Under the pieces are notes generated by a model. The model was not told where the DNA came from. It was given only the letters and a program-made list of their open reading frames with translations, and made no database searches. A program made the translations under genes and the position numbers. Positions 39,804 through 48,919 of a stretch of DNA of 64,000 nucleotides are shown in pieces; position 1 is the stretch's first letter, and the number at the start of each line of letters is the position of its first letter. The DNA is from Robiginitomaculum sp. (GTDB taxonomy: Bacteria > Pseudomonadota > Alphaproteobacteria > Caulobacterales > Maricaulaceae), in NCBI GenBank assembly GCA_021776615.1, contig JAJFFO010000008.1:51153-115152 (forward strand), read 5' to 3'.

Positions 39804-41740
39804 GCCGGTTTCTCCTTTTGCAAAGCCGGGTCAGCAATTGGTGTGCGTCGACGCCACAAAATGCCAAAGCCGCCCATAAGACTGCCAAACCCGGTCAAGG
39901 CCGCGCCAAACCATATCCAGCCAATCAGCGGCCGGTGGAACAATCGTACGGCCCAACCACTGACCACCGCCTGGTCCCCATTGCCCTGTGTCAATGCCGA
40001 GATCGAGACATGCAAATCAGCCAATGGTGTCGAGGCTAAAACCGCTTCGGTGGTTTGCATACCGCTTACCGGGTAAACCCGCCGCTCGGGGTATAAGGTG
40101 TTTTTGACGGTTCCATCTTTTCCCAAAATACTAATTTCGCCGCGATCCGCTATATAATTAGGCCCGCGCATATTTTCTATCCCCTCAAAGCGAACTTCAA
40201 TATTGCCTAATTTGGCAATATCACCGGGGATCACCGCTTTGCTGACTTCGGTTGAAAACAATGCCGTTGCGGCCATGCCAAGGGCGGCAATGGCCAAGCC
40301 AAAATGGCCGAGCACCATCGCCCATTGATCCATATTCCATTTGGCTTTGCGCCGCTGCACGCCATAGGTCAGCGTGCCCGCCCCGACCCACAAAGCCGCG
40401 CCAACGCCCAGCGGCCCCATAAAGCCGCCCGGTTTAAGGGCAAGGGTAATGAGCGCGCCAATAATGGCGACCGCCAAAGCAAAACGGCTTTGGCCCAAAA
40501 CCCGCATTAACGAGCCTTTGCGCCATGCGGCCAACGGCGCCAACCCCATTGCCAACATACCAATAATGAAAAGCGGAATAGCGGTCGAAGTAAAAAATGG
40601 CGCACCAACGGATAAGGGGGCAGCCCCAATCGCGTCAATCAATAACGGGTAAAGCGTGCCCAGAAAAACCGTCGCCGCTGCCGAGCTCATCACCAGATTA
40701 TTGATCAACACCATGGCTTCTCTGGAGGCCGGGGTGAATTGAATATCGGCTTCCAAATCTTTGGCGCGCCAGGCAAATAGAGCCATGGCGGCAACAATGA
40801 CCACGATCAAATACGCCAAAATCGCCAAGCCGCGTGCCGGGTCCACAGCAAAGGCGTGCACCGAGGTGATCAATCCCGAGCGAATAATAAAGGTGCCAAT
40901 AAGGCTTAGAGAAAATGTGATAATGGCCAGCAATGCCGTCCATCCCGGAAAACCGCCGCGTCGTTCCAACACCAGTGTTGAATGGACCAATGCCGCGCCC
41001 ACCAGCCACGGTAAAAGCGATGCGTTTTCTGCCGGATCCCAAAACCAATAACCGCCCCAACCAAGTTCGCGATAAGCCCACCATGATCCAAGAGCGATGC
41101 CCCAGGTGAGAAACCCCCAGGCAATCAACATCCATGGGCGAGCCCGCTTTGCCCAAGCAGCGTCGACTTTACCCTTGGCCAATGCGCCGATAACCATGGC
41201 GAATGGCACCGCAAAACCGACATAGCCCAGATACAACATTGGCGGGTGAATAATAAGGCCGATATCCTGCAGCAGCGGGTTGAAGCCGTGCCCGTCTGCC
41301 AATGCCGGAATTTGCCGCCAAAACGGGTTTGATAGCAGCGCAATAAATGCCAGAACACCGGCGCTCAATATGCCAAGAATGCCAATGGCAAAACGGGAAT
41401 CCGCGCCTGAATTGCCGTGAATATGGGCAAAAGCGGCGCCATAAATGCTAAGAATGAGCGCCCACAGCAACATCGAGCCCTCATGATTGCCCCAACCGGC
41501 CGATATTTTGTAAAATAGCGGGTTGGATGAATGACTATTGGCAATCACCACAGCAACAGAAAAATCAGAAGCAGCGAAGGCGGCCAACAAAAACAAAAAC
41601 GCGGTACCGACCGCAAATGCGTGCGCCCGCGCGGCGCTTATGGCCAGGCGCGCTCCATTTTTTTGAAAGGCGGCAACGCTTTGCAATAAGGCACAAGCCA
41701 AAGCCAATAAAAGGGAGAGAAATCCAAGTTCAGCGCTCAT
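39800..41740 (-). CDS. ccmF: cytochrome c heme lyase subunit CcmF
   Basis: 646 aa, about 15 membrane segments. The WWD heme motif is WGWGGYWFWDPAENASLLPW, with conserved His in IHPPMLYLGYVGFAVPFA, LWALILSIYG and ALVHSTLVLERRG. CcmF ligates heme from holo-CcmE to apocytochrome c. It is the first gene of the minus-strand run ccmF-H-A-B-C-D-I, and is divergent from ccmE; the two share a promoter region of about 120 bases. Confidence 0.96.
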   Translation of the reverse strand: MSAELGFLSLLLALACALLQSVAAFQKNGARLAISAARAHAFAVGTAFLFLLAAFAASDFSVAVVIANSHSSNPLFYKISAGWGNHEGSMLLWALILSIYGAAFAHIHGNSGADSRFAIGILGILSAGVLAFIALLSNPFWRQIPALADGHGFNPLLQDIGLIIHPPMLYLGYVGFAVPFAMVIGALAKGKVDAAWAKRARPWMLIAWGFLTWGIALGSWWAYRELGWGGYWFWDPAENASLLPWLVGAALVHSTLVLERRGGFPGWTALLAIITFSLSLIGTFIIRSGLITSVHAFAVDPARGLAILAYLIVVIVAAMALFAWRAKDLEADIQFTPASREAMVLINNLVMSSAAATVFLGTLYPLLIDAIGAAPLSVGAPFFTSTAIPLFIIGMLAMGLAPLAAWRKGSLMRVLGQSRFALAVAIIGALITLALKPGGFMGPLGVGAALWVGAGTLTYGVQRRKAKWNMDQWAMVLGHFGLAIAALGMAATALFSTEVSKAVIPGDIAKLGNIEVRFEGIENMRGPNYIADRGEISILGKDGTVKNTLYPERRVYPVSGMQTTEAVLASTPLADLHVSISALTQGNGDQAVVSGWAVRLFHRPLIGWIWFGAALTGFGSLMGGFGILWRRRTPIADPALQKEKPA

Positions 41741-41861
41741 GCCATCTTACTATCGGCAATTTTGATCCGGTGCACCCCACGAATATGTGATTTAGGCATT
41801 TGCCCCGCGCCCAATCCGTTTTATGGTAAGGCACTATTTGAAATTGGACCGTGAGCTTATT

Positions 41862-42287
41862 GTGAAACCTCAAAAGAGAAACACCCGTTTGTTTGCCATT
41901 GGCGCCGGGGGCGTAGCGCTGATAGCCGCCGCCTTTCTGGTAACATCGGCATTGAAACAAAGCATTGCCTATTTTTATTCGCCGACGGAACTCCTGCAAA
42001 CATCAGTCTCTAGCGAGAAAAAAATAAGCCTTGGCGGCATGGTTGAGGATGGTAGTGTTGAGCGCGGCGAAGGCTTGCAAATACAGTTTCGGGTTACCGA
42101 TTTCGAAAATAGTGTTTTGGTTGAATATAATAAAGTTTTGCCGGATTTGTTTCGTGAAGGCCAAGGTGTTGTTGCGGATGGGAGCTTAAATGCTGAAGGC
42201 GTTTTTATAGCTTCGCGTATTCTTGCAAAACATGATGAAAATTATATGCCGCCGCAAGTTGCCCGCGCGATGAAACCCGCCCCCTAG
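41862..42287 (+). CDS. ccmE: periplasmic heme chaperone CcmE
   Basis: 141 aa from the GTG at 41862 (VKPQKRNTRLF). An N-terminal anchor (FAIGAGGVALIAAAFLVTSA) precedes the beta-barrel domain with GGMVEDGSV. The heme-binding His lies in LAKHDENYMPP near the C-terminus. I prefer this start to the ATG at 41823 because GTGAG lies 7 bases ahead of it and it gives the usual CcmE N-terminus. The gene is divergent from the rest of the ccm cluster. Confidence 0.9.
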   Translation: MKPQKRNTRLFAIGAGGVALIAAAFLVTSALKQSIAYFYSPTELLQTSVSSEKKISLGGMVEDGSVERGEGLQIQFRVTDFENSVLVEYNKVLPDLFREGQGVVADGSLNAEGVFIASRILAKHDENYMPPQVARAMKPAP

Positions 42288-42297
42288 GAGCAAAACG

Positions 42298-42324
42298 ACC
42301 ATAAATTAGGGGTTTTTTTATGGT
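42298..42324 (+). terminator. possible hairpin behind ccmE
   Basis: ACCATAAA and TTTATGGT form an 8-bp stem around an 11-base loop 11 bases after the ccmE stop. The stem is AT-rich and the following T run is broken, so termination would be weak. Confidence 0.35.
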
Positions 42325-42541
42325 TTGTGTTGCATTTGCACAACAAAATCATTGAAAAGCGAATAAGCGCTTTGCTGATTGGCTTTTTTTATCTTTCCCA
42401 GCTAGTTTTTTTCGCTATTGTCCTATAGTTAGGGACGTTCCAGTTGGGAATCATCATCAACTGCGAAGTTTACTGTGCTTGGAATAGGTTGTTTCAAGCC
42501 CTATTTGTTTAATGTTTCGAGGGGCTCCTCAGGAGGGGATT

Positions 42542-43660
42542 ATGAAGAAATTACTTCTAACCGCAGTGGCAACTGCGACAATGTTTGGGGCAACCACCTC
42601 AGCATTTGCCGGCGATGAAGGTTGGTATGTTCGTGCAGGCGTGGGTTATGGTAGCCTCGACAGTATGGATTTATCGGGCACCGTGAACGGCACGATCAAT
42701 TCTGAAGGCGAAATTCGCCCGACCTTAGGCTTGGGTTATGATTTTGGCAGCAATTGGCGTGTTGACTTCGATCTAACACAGCGTTGGAACGAAACTGGTG
42801 CTGTTGGCAATTTTGCCCATAGCTCGTCTGATGCCAGCTCCTTATCTGCCATGGTCAATCTGATTTATGATTTTGACAATGGTAGCGCCGTTGTACCCTA
42901 CATTGGGGCCGGTCTTGGGTATTCCCAAAATCACCTCAGCGCCTCTGGGTTTCAAAATGGTTTCGCAAATGGATTGCCTTCTGGACCATTTGGTGCTGTT
43001 AAGGACGAACAAGGCGACATCGCCTTTAACCTCCTAGCGGGTGTTGGCTTTGAAGTCAGCCAAAACATCATCTTCGACCTCGGCTACCGTTATTTCTCAG
43101 CTGGCCATCAGCAATATGAAGGGTTTAATGGTTTCCCGGCTGCGAGCTCCATCCTAGATGGCGATAGCTATAAATCTCATGATGTGTTTGCGCAGATCCG
43201 GTACAAGTTTGGTGCTCCACCACCACCTCCGCCACCTCCACCACCTCCGCCACCTCCGCCTCCACCTCCACCTCCGCCACCACCTCCGCCACCTCCGCCA
43301 CCACCTCCGGCGCGTGTTTGTGAAAATGTGGCATTCACGGTGTATTTTGAGTGGGATAAGTCTGATCTGACCGCTGCTGCATCGCAGCAGATCGCCGCCG
43401 CCGCCTCGAGAGCGCAACGGTGCACGGTAACATTGGCTTCTGTGACGGGTTATACTGACCTTTCTGGTTCAAAAGCCTACAATCAGAAACTTTCCAAACG
43501 TCGTGCGGAAATCGTTCGGGACGCTCTGGTGTCTCGCGGTGTTAGCGCAAGCTTGATCACCACCGACTATAAGGGCGAATCCAACCCAGCTGTTCAGACA
43601 CCTGATGGTGCTCGCGAGCCGTTGAACCGTCGCTCTGCGGTGAATATTCAAGTTCGCTAG
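42542..43660 (+). CDS. OmpA-family outer-membrane protein with 31-proline linker
   Basis: 372 aa. Signal peptide (LLLTAVATATMFGATTSAFA), then an eight-stranded OmpA-type barrel (DEGWYVRAGVGYGSLDSM, LGLGYDFGSNWRVDFDLTQ, VVPYIGAGLGYSQNHLS, NIIFDLGYRYFSAGH). An uninterrupted run of 31 prolines (codons 43217-43309) joins it to an OmpA-C peptidoglycan-binding domain (FEWDKSDLTAAASQQIAAAA, TGYTDLSGSKAYNQKLSKRR, NRRSAVNIQ). It anchors outer membrane to cell wall. AGGAGGGG before the ATG at 42542 is a strong ribosome site, fitting an abundant protein; a strong terminator follows. Confidence 0.93.
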   Translation: MKKLLLTAVATATMFGATTSAFAGDEGWYVRAGVGYGSLDSMDLSGTVNGTINSEGEIRPTLGLGYDFGSNWRVDFDLTQRWNETGAVGNFAHSSSDASSLSAMVNLIYDFDNGSAVVPYIGAGLGYSQNHLSASGFQNGFANGLPSGPFGAVKDEQGDIAFNLLAGVGFEVSQNIIFDLGYRYFSAGHQQYEGFNGFPAASSILDGDSYKSHDVFAQIRYKFGAPPPPPPPPPPPPPPPPPPPPPPPPPPPPPPPARVCENVAFTVYFEWDKSDLTAAASQQIAAAASRAQRCTVTLASVTGYTDLSGSKAYNQKLSKRRAEIVRDALVSRGVSASLITTDYKGESNPAVQTPDGAREPLNRRSAVNIQVR

Positions 43661-43682
43661 TCGCACTTGATCATTTTAAATT

Positions 43683-43716
43683 AGCGGCCCGACCAAGTTG
43701 TCGGGCCGCTTTTTTA
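43683..43716 (+). terminator. rho-independent terminator of the OmpA-family gene
   Basis: AGCGGCCCGAC, a short CAAGTT loop and GTCGGGCCGCT form an 11-bp GC-rich stem followed by six T, 22 bases past the stop. Confidence 0.93.
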
Positions 43717-43865
43717 TGCCCAAATCACTTTATCCGTCCCCCCCTCATGTCTTTGCGGAAGCCTACTTCCCATACGCGCAGAACGGGTGCAGACTTAAAC
43801 AATATCGACATATGAGCAGCACAAGATCAGCCACGAATCTTGGAAAAAATGAGCGGAGACTTTCT

Positions 43866-45158
43866 ATGAGCAAAATTGATAAGCCCTACCGAAAACGCAA
43901 TATTGGCAACCACCCTTTGCGCCCGGAATCTTTGGTGATGGGCTATGGTCATGACCCGCATTTATCCGAGGGCGCAATCAAGCCACCCATCTTTCAAACC
44001 TCCACCTTTGTATTTAAGTCCGCCGAACATGGCGCCGCATATTTCAGGCTTTCACGTGGCAAAGCTGAACCCGGCGATATTGAAGACCCCGGGCTGGCCT
44101 ATACGCGCATTAACAACCCCAATTTGGAGGTTCTTGAGGATCGCCTGACGCTGTATGATGGTGCGGAAGCCGCTTTGGCTTTTGCGAGCGGTATGGGGGC
44201 AATTACCACGGCGCTTATGGCTTATGCCGAGCCGGGAAAAGTGTTTGTATATTCCAGCCCATTATACGGCCCTACCGAGATGTTTTTGCAAGATTTTTTA
44301 CCTCGCTTTGGGGTAAAGAGTGTTTCCTTCATGGCCGATGCCAACGAGGACGAAGTGCGGGCGGCCTTTGCCAAAGCACAAAGCATGGGCGAAGTGGCTT
44401 GCATTTATGCCGAGACTCCCGCCAACCCAACCATTGCCCTTGTTGATCTGGATTTGTGCGTGACACTGGCTGATGAGCTTGGCGAGAAGCAAGGCAGTCG
44501 GCCGGTAGTCATGGTCGACAACACCCTGCTTGGGCCAATCGGCCAAACACCGATCATCACCAATGGCGTTGATTTGCTGCTTTACTCCCTGACCAAATAT
44601 ATTGGCGGCCATTCTGACCTTATTGCCGGTGCCGCCATTGGTTCATCAGAATCAATTGGCCGCGTGCGCCCCATGCGTACTGTTTTCGGCGCAATTCCTG
44701 ATCCCCACACTTGCTGGCTGCTCATGCGCTCCTTGGAGACCGTAAGCTTGCGCATGAATGCGGCAGCACAAAATGCACGTGTGTGCGCTGATTTTCTGGC
44801 TGACCATCCCAAAGTCGACCGCGTGCGATATCTTGGACATTTGGATGATGATCCGGCAAAGAAAGAGCGCTTCTCCCGTATGGGGCTATCTCCAGGTTCG
44901 ACCTTTTCCTTTGATGTCAAAGGCGGCGAAAAGGCGGCATTCACAATGCTCAACGCGCTGCAACTGATCAAATTGGCGGTTAGCCTTGGCGGCACAGAGA
45001 GCTTGATGTGCCATCCCGGCTCCACCACACATTCGGGCGTGCCGCAGGCCACTCGCGATACGCAAGGGTACACGCCGGGCTTGATCCGTTTTTCCGTTGG
45101 TATTGAAAACATTGATGATTTATTGGTTGATTTGGGCCAAGCCCTCGACGCAATTTAG
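43866..45158 (+). CDS. cystathionine gamma-synthase/methionine gamma-lyase family PLP enzyme
   Basis: 430 aa. Cys/Met metabolism PLP fold: PIFQTSTFVFKSAEHGAAYF, LAYTRINNPNLEVLEDRL, FASGMGAITTALMAYA, the PLP lysine in LYSLTKYIGGHSDLIAGA and the C-terminal GGTESLMCHPGSTTHSGVP. Likely reactions are gamma-elimination or gamma-replacement on homoserine derivatives or methionine; the exact one is open. GGAGAC precedes the ATG at 43866; the upstream frame to 43698 lacks support and crosses the terminator. It is 3 bases from the M20 hydrolase gene and seems to head the ast operon. Confidence 0.9.
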   Translation: MSKIDKPYRKRNIGNHPLRPESLVMGYGHDPHLSEGAIKPPIFQTSTFVFKSAEHGAAYFRLSRGKAEPGDIEDPGLAYTRINNPNLEVLEDRLTLYDGAEAALAFASGMGAITTALMAYAEPGKVFVYSSPLYGPTEMFLQDFLPRFGVKSVSFMADANEDEVRAAFAKAQSMGEVACIYAETPANPTIALVDLDLCVTLADELGEKQGSRPVVMVDNTLLGPIGQTPIITNGVDLLLYSLTKYIGGHSDLIAGAAIGSSESIGRVRPMRTVFGAIPDPHTCWLLMRSLETVSLRMNAAAQNARVCADFLADHPKVDRVRYLGHLDDDPAKKERFSRMGLSPGSTFSFDVKGGEKAAFTMLNALQLIKLAVSLGGTESLMCHPGSTTHSGVPQATRDTQGYTPGLIRFSVGIENIDDLLVDLGQALDAI

Positions 45159-45161
45159 ATC

Positions 45162-46421
45162 ATGAAACCGACAGCACTTTTGCTAAATGCCGAGGAACGG
45201 GCAATTTTGCAGGCCATAAGTCTGCGCGAAACCTCTATGATTGAGCGGGTTAAAGCCTGGTCGGCGATCAATTCGGGCAGCACCAATCCGGCCGGCCTTG
45301 ATCGTCAGAGGGCGGCGCTCGTCAGCGCGTTTTCGACATTGGGTGGACAGCTTGAAGAAGTTGCCCTGGCCGATGTGGTTGAAATCACATCAGATGGAGA
45401 ACCGCTCAAACGTGCTTTTGCGCCCTCTTTGGTGTTACGCCAAAGACCAGAAGCCGCCGTGCAGGTGGTGCTTACCGGCCATTATGACACGGTGTTTGGC
45501 GCCGATCATGGGTTTCAGGAATGGCGGATGCTGGACGCCGACACCATCAATGGGCCCGGCACCGCCGATATGAAAGGCGGGCTTTTGGTGATGCTTGAGG
45601 CCTTAACTGCGTTGGAGCAGAGCCCACACAAGGCCAACCTTGGCTATACGGTCATCATTAGCCCTGATGAGGAAATCGGCTCGCCAGCGTCCGCGCCCTT
45701 ATTGGCAAAATATGGCGCGCAGGCGGATCTTGGCATGACCTATGAGCCGGCGTTGGCCGACGGGTCATTATCCGGTGCCCGTAAAGGGTCGGGCAATTTC
45801 GCGCTGATCGTCCGCGGCAAAGCCGCCCATGCAGGGCGCGAACATCATATGGGCAGAAATGCATTGGTCGCGGCGACGCAGGCCATCCAATCGCTGGCTG
45901 GCTTAAGCGGCCAGCGCGACGGCCTGACCATAAACCCGGCCAAGCTGGAGGGCGGTGGCCCCAATAATGTGGTGCCAGATTTGGCTATTGTGCGCTTTAA
46001 TGTGCGCCTATCCTTGCCGCAAGACGCGCAATGGGTGGAAAGTGAATTTACCAAGATTGCCGCGCAAATTGATGCGCTAGATGGCATAAGTGCAACCCTT
46101 GCTGGCGGCTTTACCCGGCCACCAAAACCCATGGCTCCGGCCAATGCCCGCCTTTTCGAAATTACCCGTGCTGCCGGGGCTGCCCTTGGCCTCGACATTC
46201 GCTGGCGCGACACGGGAGGCGTCTGCGAGGGCAATAATTTGTGGGCCGTTGGCTGCCCGAATGTTGACACCTTGGGGGTTCGTGGTGGCAATATCCATTC
46301 TGCTGAAGAGTTTGCGTTATTGTCCAGTTTTGTGGAACGCGCCCAACTCAGCGCCCTTATGTTGCTCAAATTTGCCTCTGGTGAATGCGACGCAAAATCG
46401 CTTAAAACAGTAGACAAATAA
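45162..46421 (+). CDS. M20-family metallohydrolase in the ast operon
   Basis: 419 aa di-zinc amidohydrolase of the ArgE/DapE/CPG2 type. Metal and catalytic residues: VVLTGHYDTVFG (His, Asp), NGPGTADMKGGLLVMLEAL (bridging Asp), VIISPDEEIGSPASAP (catalytic Glu pair), then a lid domain (GKAAHAGREHHMGRNA). It precedes astA by 18 bases. As no astE is present, I infer it may cleave succinylglutamate or succinylornithine; this is inference only, and ordinary acetylornithine or peptide hydrolysis is the alternative. Confidence 0.85.
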   Translation: MKPTALLLNAEERAILQAISLRETSMIERVKAWSAINSGSTNPAGLDRQRAALVSAFSTLGGQLEEVALADVVEITSDGEPLKRAFAPSLVLRQRPEAAVQVVLTGHYDTVFGADHGFQEWRMLDADTINGPGTADMKGGLLVMLEALTALEQSPHKANLGYTVIISPDEEIGSPASAPLLAKYGAQADLGMTYEPALADGSLSGARKGSGNFALIVRGKAAHAGREHHMGRNALVAATQAIQSLAGLSGQRDGLTINPAKLEGGGPNNVVPDLAIVRFNVRLSLPQDAQWVESEFTKIAAQIDALDGISATLAGGFTRPPKPMAPANARLFEITRAAGAALGLDIRWRDTGGVCEGNNLWAVGCPNVDTLGVRGGNIHSAEEFALLSSFVERAQLSALMLLKFASGECDAKSLKTVDK

Positions 46422-46439
46422 ACTCTTATGGATTCGCCA

Positions 46440-47453
46440 ATGTATGTAGTTCGCCCGATTGAAGCGAAAGACTTTGATGCTTTCTCCACGTTAGCCGCCC
46501 TTTCCGGGCCGGGCTTTACCAGCCTGCCTGACGACCCGGCATTGCTGAAAAGCCGGGTTGAGAAGTCTTTGGAGAGTTTCGCCGCCGCCATAGAAACCCC
46601 CGAAGAAGAAGGCTATTTATTGGTGCTGGAAAATACCAAAACCGGCAAGGTGGTCGGCACCTCTGCGGTTAAAGTCGGCGTTGGATTTAGCAAGCCGTTT
46701 TTTAATTTTCGTATGTTCAGCATTGCCCAGGCATCGGCGGCGGCGGCGCGGCGTTTCGAGCTGGATGTAATGATATTAGTCAATGAATATGATGGCAGCA
46801 CCGAGGTCGGCACCTTGTTTGTCCACCCCGATTCCAGAGGCGGCGGCACTGGCGGCCTCATTGCCCAATCGCGCTATTTATTGATTGCCGCAGAACCAGA
46901 GCGCTTTGGCCGAACCATAATTGCGGAATTGCGCGGTGTGGTCGACGAACATGGCTATTCCCCGTTTTGGGAACTCATGGTGCGTAAATTTTTTCATATG
47001 GATTTTAACGAAGCGGATTTCCTTTCCGGCACCACCGATAAGCAATTCATCCTCGACCTGATGCCCAAATACCCGATCTACGCCGACCTATTGCCGGAAG
47101 AAGCCCGTAAAGTGATTGGCCAAGTGCACGAGGAAGGCATTGGCGCACAAAAATTATTGGAACGTGAAGGCTTTGTTTTTGAACGTATTATTGATATTTT
47201 CGACGGTGGCCCTTTGGTCGCTGCCCCGCGTGATAGCCTGCGTACCCTGCGCGAAAGTCAGCAACTGATTGCGCGCAAGGGTGAGGTCGAAAATGGCAGC
47301 TATATGCGCCTTTCCAACGATCGTATTGCCGGGTTCAGGGCGTGCGGGCCCAAAGTTCAAATTGAAGGCAATGAAGTGATTGTCGAGACGCAAACTCTCG
47401 ATGCTTTACAGGTCAAGGAGGGCGACACCGTGCGTGTCGTTGACAATTCATGA
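46440..47453 (+). CDS. astA: arginine N-succinyltransferase
   Basis: 337 aa from MYVVRPIEAKDFDAF; an ATG at 46428 adds four residues. First enzyme of the arginine succinyltransferase (AST) route: arginine plus succinyl-CoA. Family blocks are SGPGFTSLPDDPALLKSRVE, TEVGTLFVHPDSRGGGTGGL, LRGVVDEHGYSPFWELM, FFHMDFNEADFLSGT and FLDLMPKYPIY-like text. The stop overlaps the astD start as ATGA, so AstA and AstD are translationally coupled. Confidence 0.93.
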   Translation: MYVVRPIEAKDFDAFSTLAALSGPGFTSLPDDPALLKSRVEKSLESFAAAIETPEEEGYLLVLENTKTGKVVGTSAVKVGVGFSKPFFNFRMFSIAQASAAAARRFELDVMILVNEYDGSTEVGTLFVHPDSRGGGTGGLIAQSRYLLIAAEPERFGRTIIAELRGVVDEHGYSPFWELMVRKFFHMDFNEADFLSGTTDKQFILDLMPKYPIYADLLPEEARKVIGQVHEEGIGAQKLLEREGFVFERIIDIFDGGPLVAAPRDSLRTLRESQQLIARKGEVENGSYMRLSNDRIAGFRACGPKVQIEGNEVIVETQTLDALQVKEGDTVRVVDNS

Positions 47454-48910
47454 ATTGGCAAACAGCAAATCTCATAAATGGCAAATGGGTAAAAGGCGAC
47501 GGCCCGGCCTTCACCTCCGTCAACCCCTCTGATGGATCGATTGTTTGGCAAGGCGAAAGCGCCTCGCCCACGCAAGTTGAAAGCGCCTGCGCCGCCGCCA
47601 GCGCTGCCTTCGATAATTGGCGCGTAACCAGCGAGGAAGCCCGCGCCAAAATTGCCCTGCGCTTCAAAGCCAAATTGGAAGATAACAAGGAAGAATTGGC
47701 AATTTTGATTGCCAAGGAAACCGGCAAAGTGCTGTGGGAGGCGCGCGGCGAGGCCGGTGCCATGATTGGCAAGGTCGGTATTTCTATCGACTCTCAAGCC
47801 GCCAGAACCGGCAGTTACCGTAAGGAAGCTGCCTTCGGCCACGTACAATTGCGCCATCGCCCCCACGGGGTTATGGCGGTGCTTGGGCCGTATAACTTTC
47901 CCGGTCATTTGCCCAATGGGCACATTGTCCCGGCACTGCTGGCGGGTGATTGCGTGGTGTTTAAGCCCAGCGAGCTGACACCGGCGGTCGGCGGCTTTAT
48001 GGCGTGGCTTTGGCAAGAAGCGGGATTGCCACCGGGCGTGCTTAATCTGGTGCAAGGCGCGCGTGAAACCGGCGGTGCGCTTTTGGATAACCCGACGTTA
48101 AATGGCGTATTGTTTACCGGTTCCGCCGCAACAGGCACCTTCATACATGGCAAATTTTCCGGGCAACCGGAAGTTATTCTGGCATTGGAAATGGGCGGCA
48201 ATAACCCGCTGGTGGTGTGGGACGCCAAGGACACCAAAGCCGTGGCCAATCTGGCCTTGCATTCGGCCTTTGCCACAACCGGGCAAAGATGCAGCTGCGC
48301 CCGCCGCCTTATCCTGCCAAAGGGCGCTGCAGGCGATGCGATCGTTGAAGCCCTTGGCGCACAAACCGACGGCATCCGCATTGGACCGTGGGATGATGCA
48401 CCAGAAGCCTTTATGGGACCGCTTATCTCCGACGGTGCCGCAAATATGGTGCTGGCGGCGCAGGCAGCACATGTTCGGGCTGGCGCAAATTTGGTTCGTG
48501 AGGCCAAAAGGCTGGAATGGTCGTCGTCAGCATTGACGCCGTGCATCCTGGAGATGGGCGATACTGAGGCCGAAGATGAAGAGGTGTTTGGGCCATTATT
48601 GCAAATTTATCGTGCCCCAAGCTTTGAAGACGCGATTGCGCGGGCCAATGCCAGTAAATACGGCCTGTCGGCTGGCTTGATTAGCGACGATGCGGCCCTT
48701 TGGGACGTGTTTACGCGTGATATCCGCGCAGGCATTGTCAACTTTAATCGGCCAACCACCGGCGCGGCCAGCACCATGCCGTTTGGCGGTCCCGGTCTTA
48801 GCGGTAATTTTCGCCCCGGCGCGTGGTATGCCGCCGATTATTGTGCTTGGCCAATGGCCAGCCAGATTGCCCCGGCCCCGGCCAGTATCCCCGCCCCCGG
48901 CTTGGGTTAA
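47450..48910 (+). CDS. astD: N-succinylglutamate 5-semialdehyde dehydrogenase
   Basis: 486 aa aldehyde dehydrogenase. Oxidises succinylglutamate semialdehyde to succinylglutamate with NAD. N-terminal NLINGKWVKGDGPAFTSVNP is the AstD start. NAD site VMAVLGPYNFPGHLPNGHIV and FTGSAATGTFIH; catalytic Glu in ALEMGGNNPLVVWD and Cys in TTGQRCSCARRLIL. The gene order astA-astD-astB is conserved with Caulobacter and pseudomonads. Confidence 0.95.
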   Translation: MNWQTANLINGKWVKGDGPAFTSVNPSDGSIVWQGESASPTQVESACAAASAAFDNWRVTSEEARAKIALRFKAKLEDNKEELAILIAKETGKVLWEARGEAGAMIGKVGISIDSQAARTGSYRKEAAFGHVQLRHRPHGVMAVLGPYNFPGHLPNGHIVPALLAGDCVVFKPSELTPAVGGFMAWLWQEAGLPPGVLNLVQGARETGGALLDNPTLNGVLFTGSAATGTFIHGKFSGQPEVILALEMGGNNPLVVWDAKDTKAVANLALHSAFATTGQRCSCARRLILPKGAAGDAIVEALGAQTDGIRIGPWDDAPEAFMGPLISDGAANMVLAAQAAHVRAGANLVREAKRLEWSSSALTPCILEMGDTEAEDEEVFGPLLQIYRAPSFEDAIARANASKYGLSAGLISDDAALWDVFTRDIRAGIVNFNRPTTGAASTMPFGGPGLSGNFRPGAWYAADYCAWPMASQIAPAPASIPAPGLG

Positions 48911-48919
48911 GAGGACTTT

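Noticed and set aside
43217..43309. Tandem repeat or CRISPR-like reading of the proline stretch
   Set aside because: Units are codon-sized, without spacers, and in frame within an OmpA gene. No CRISPR array is seen anywhere in the window.
43177..43425. Minus-strand ORF with a long polyglycine run
   Set aside because: It is only the complement of the proline linker codons of the OmpA-family gene; no start context or family.
43717..43865. Possible methionine-related riboswitch before the PLP enzyme
   Set aside because: I looked for SAM-II or SAM-type conserved segments and saw none; the leader has no clear paired structure.
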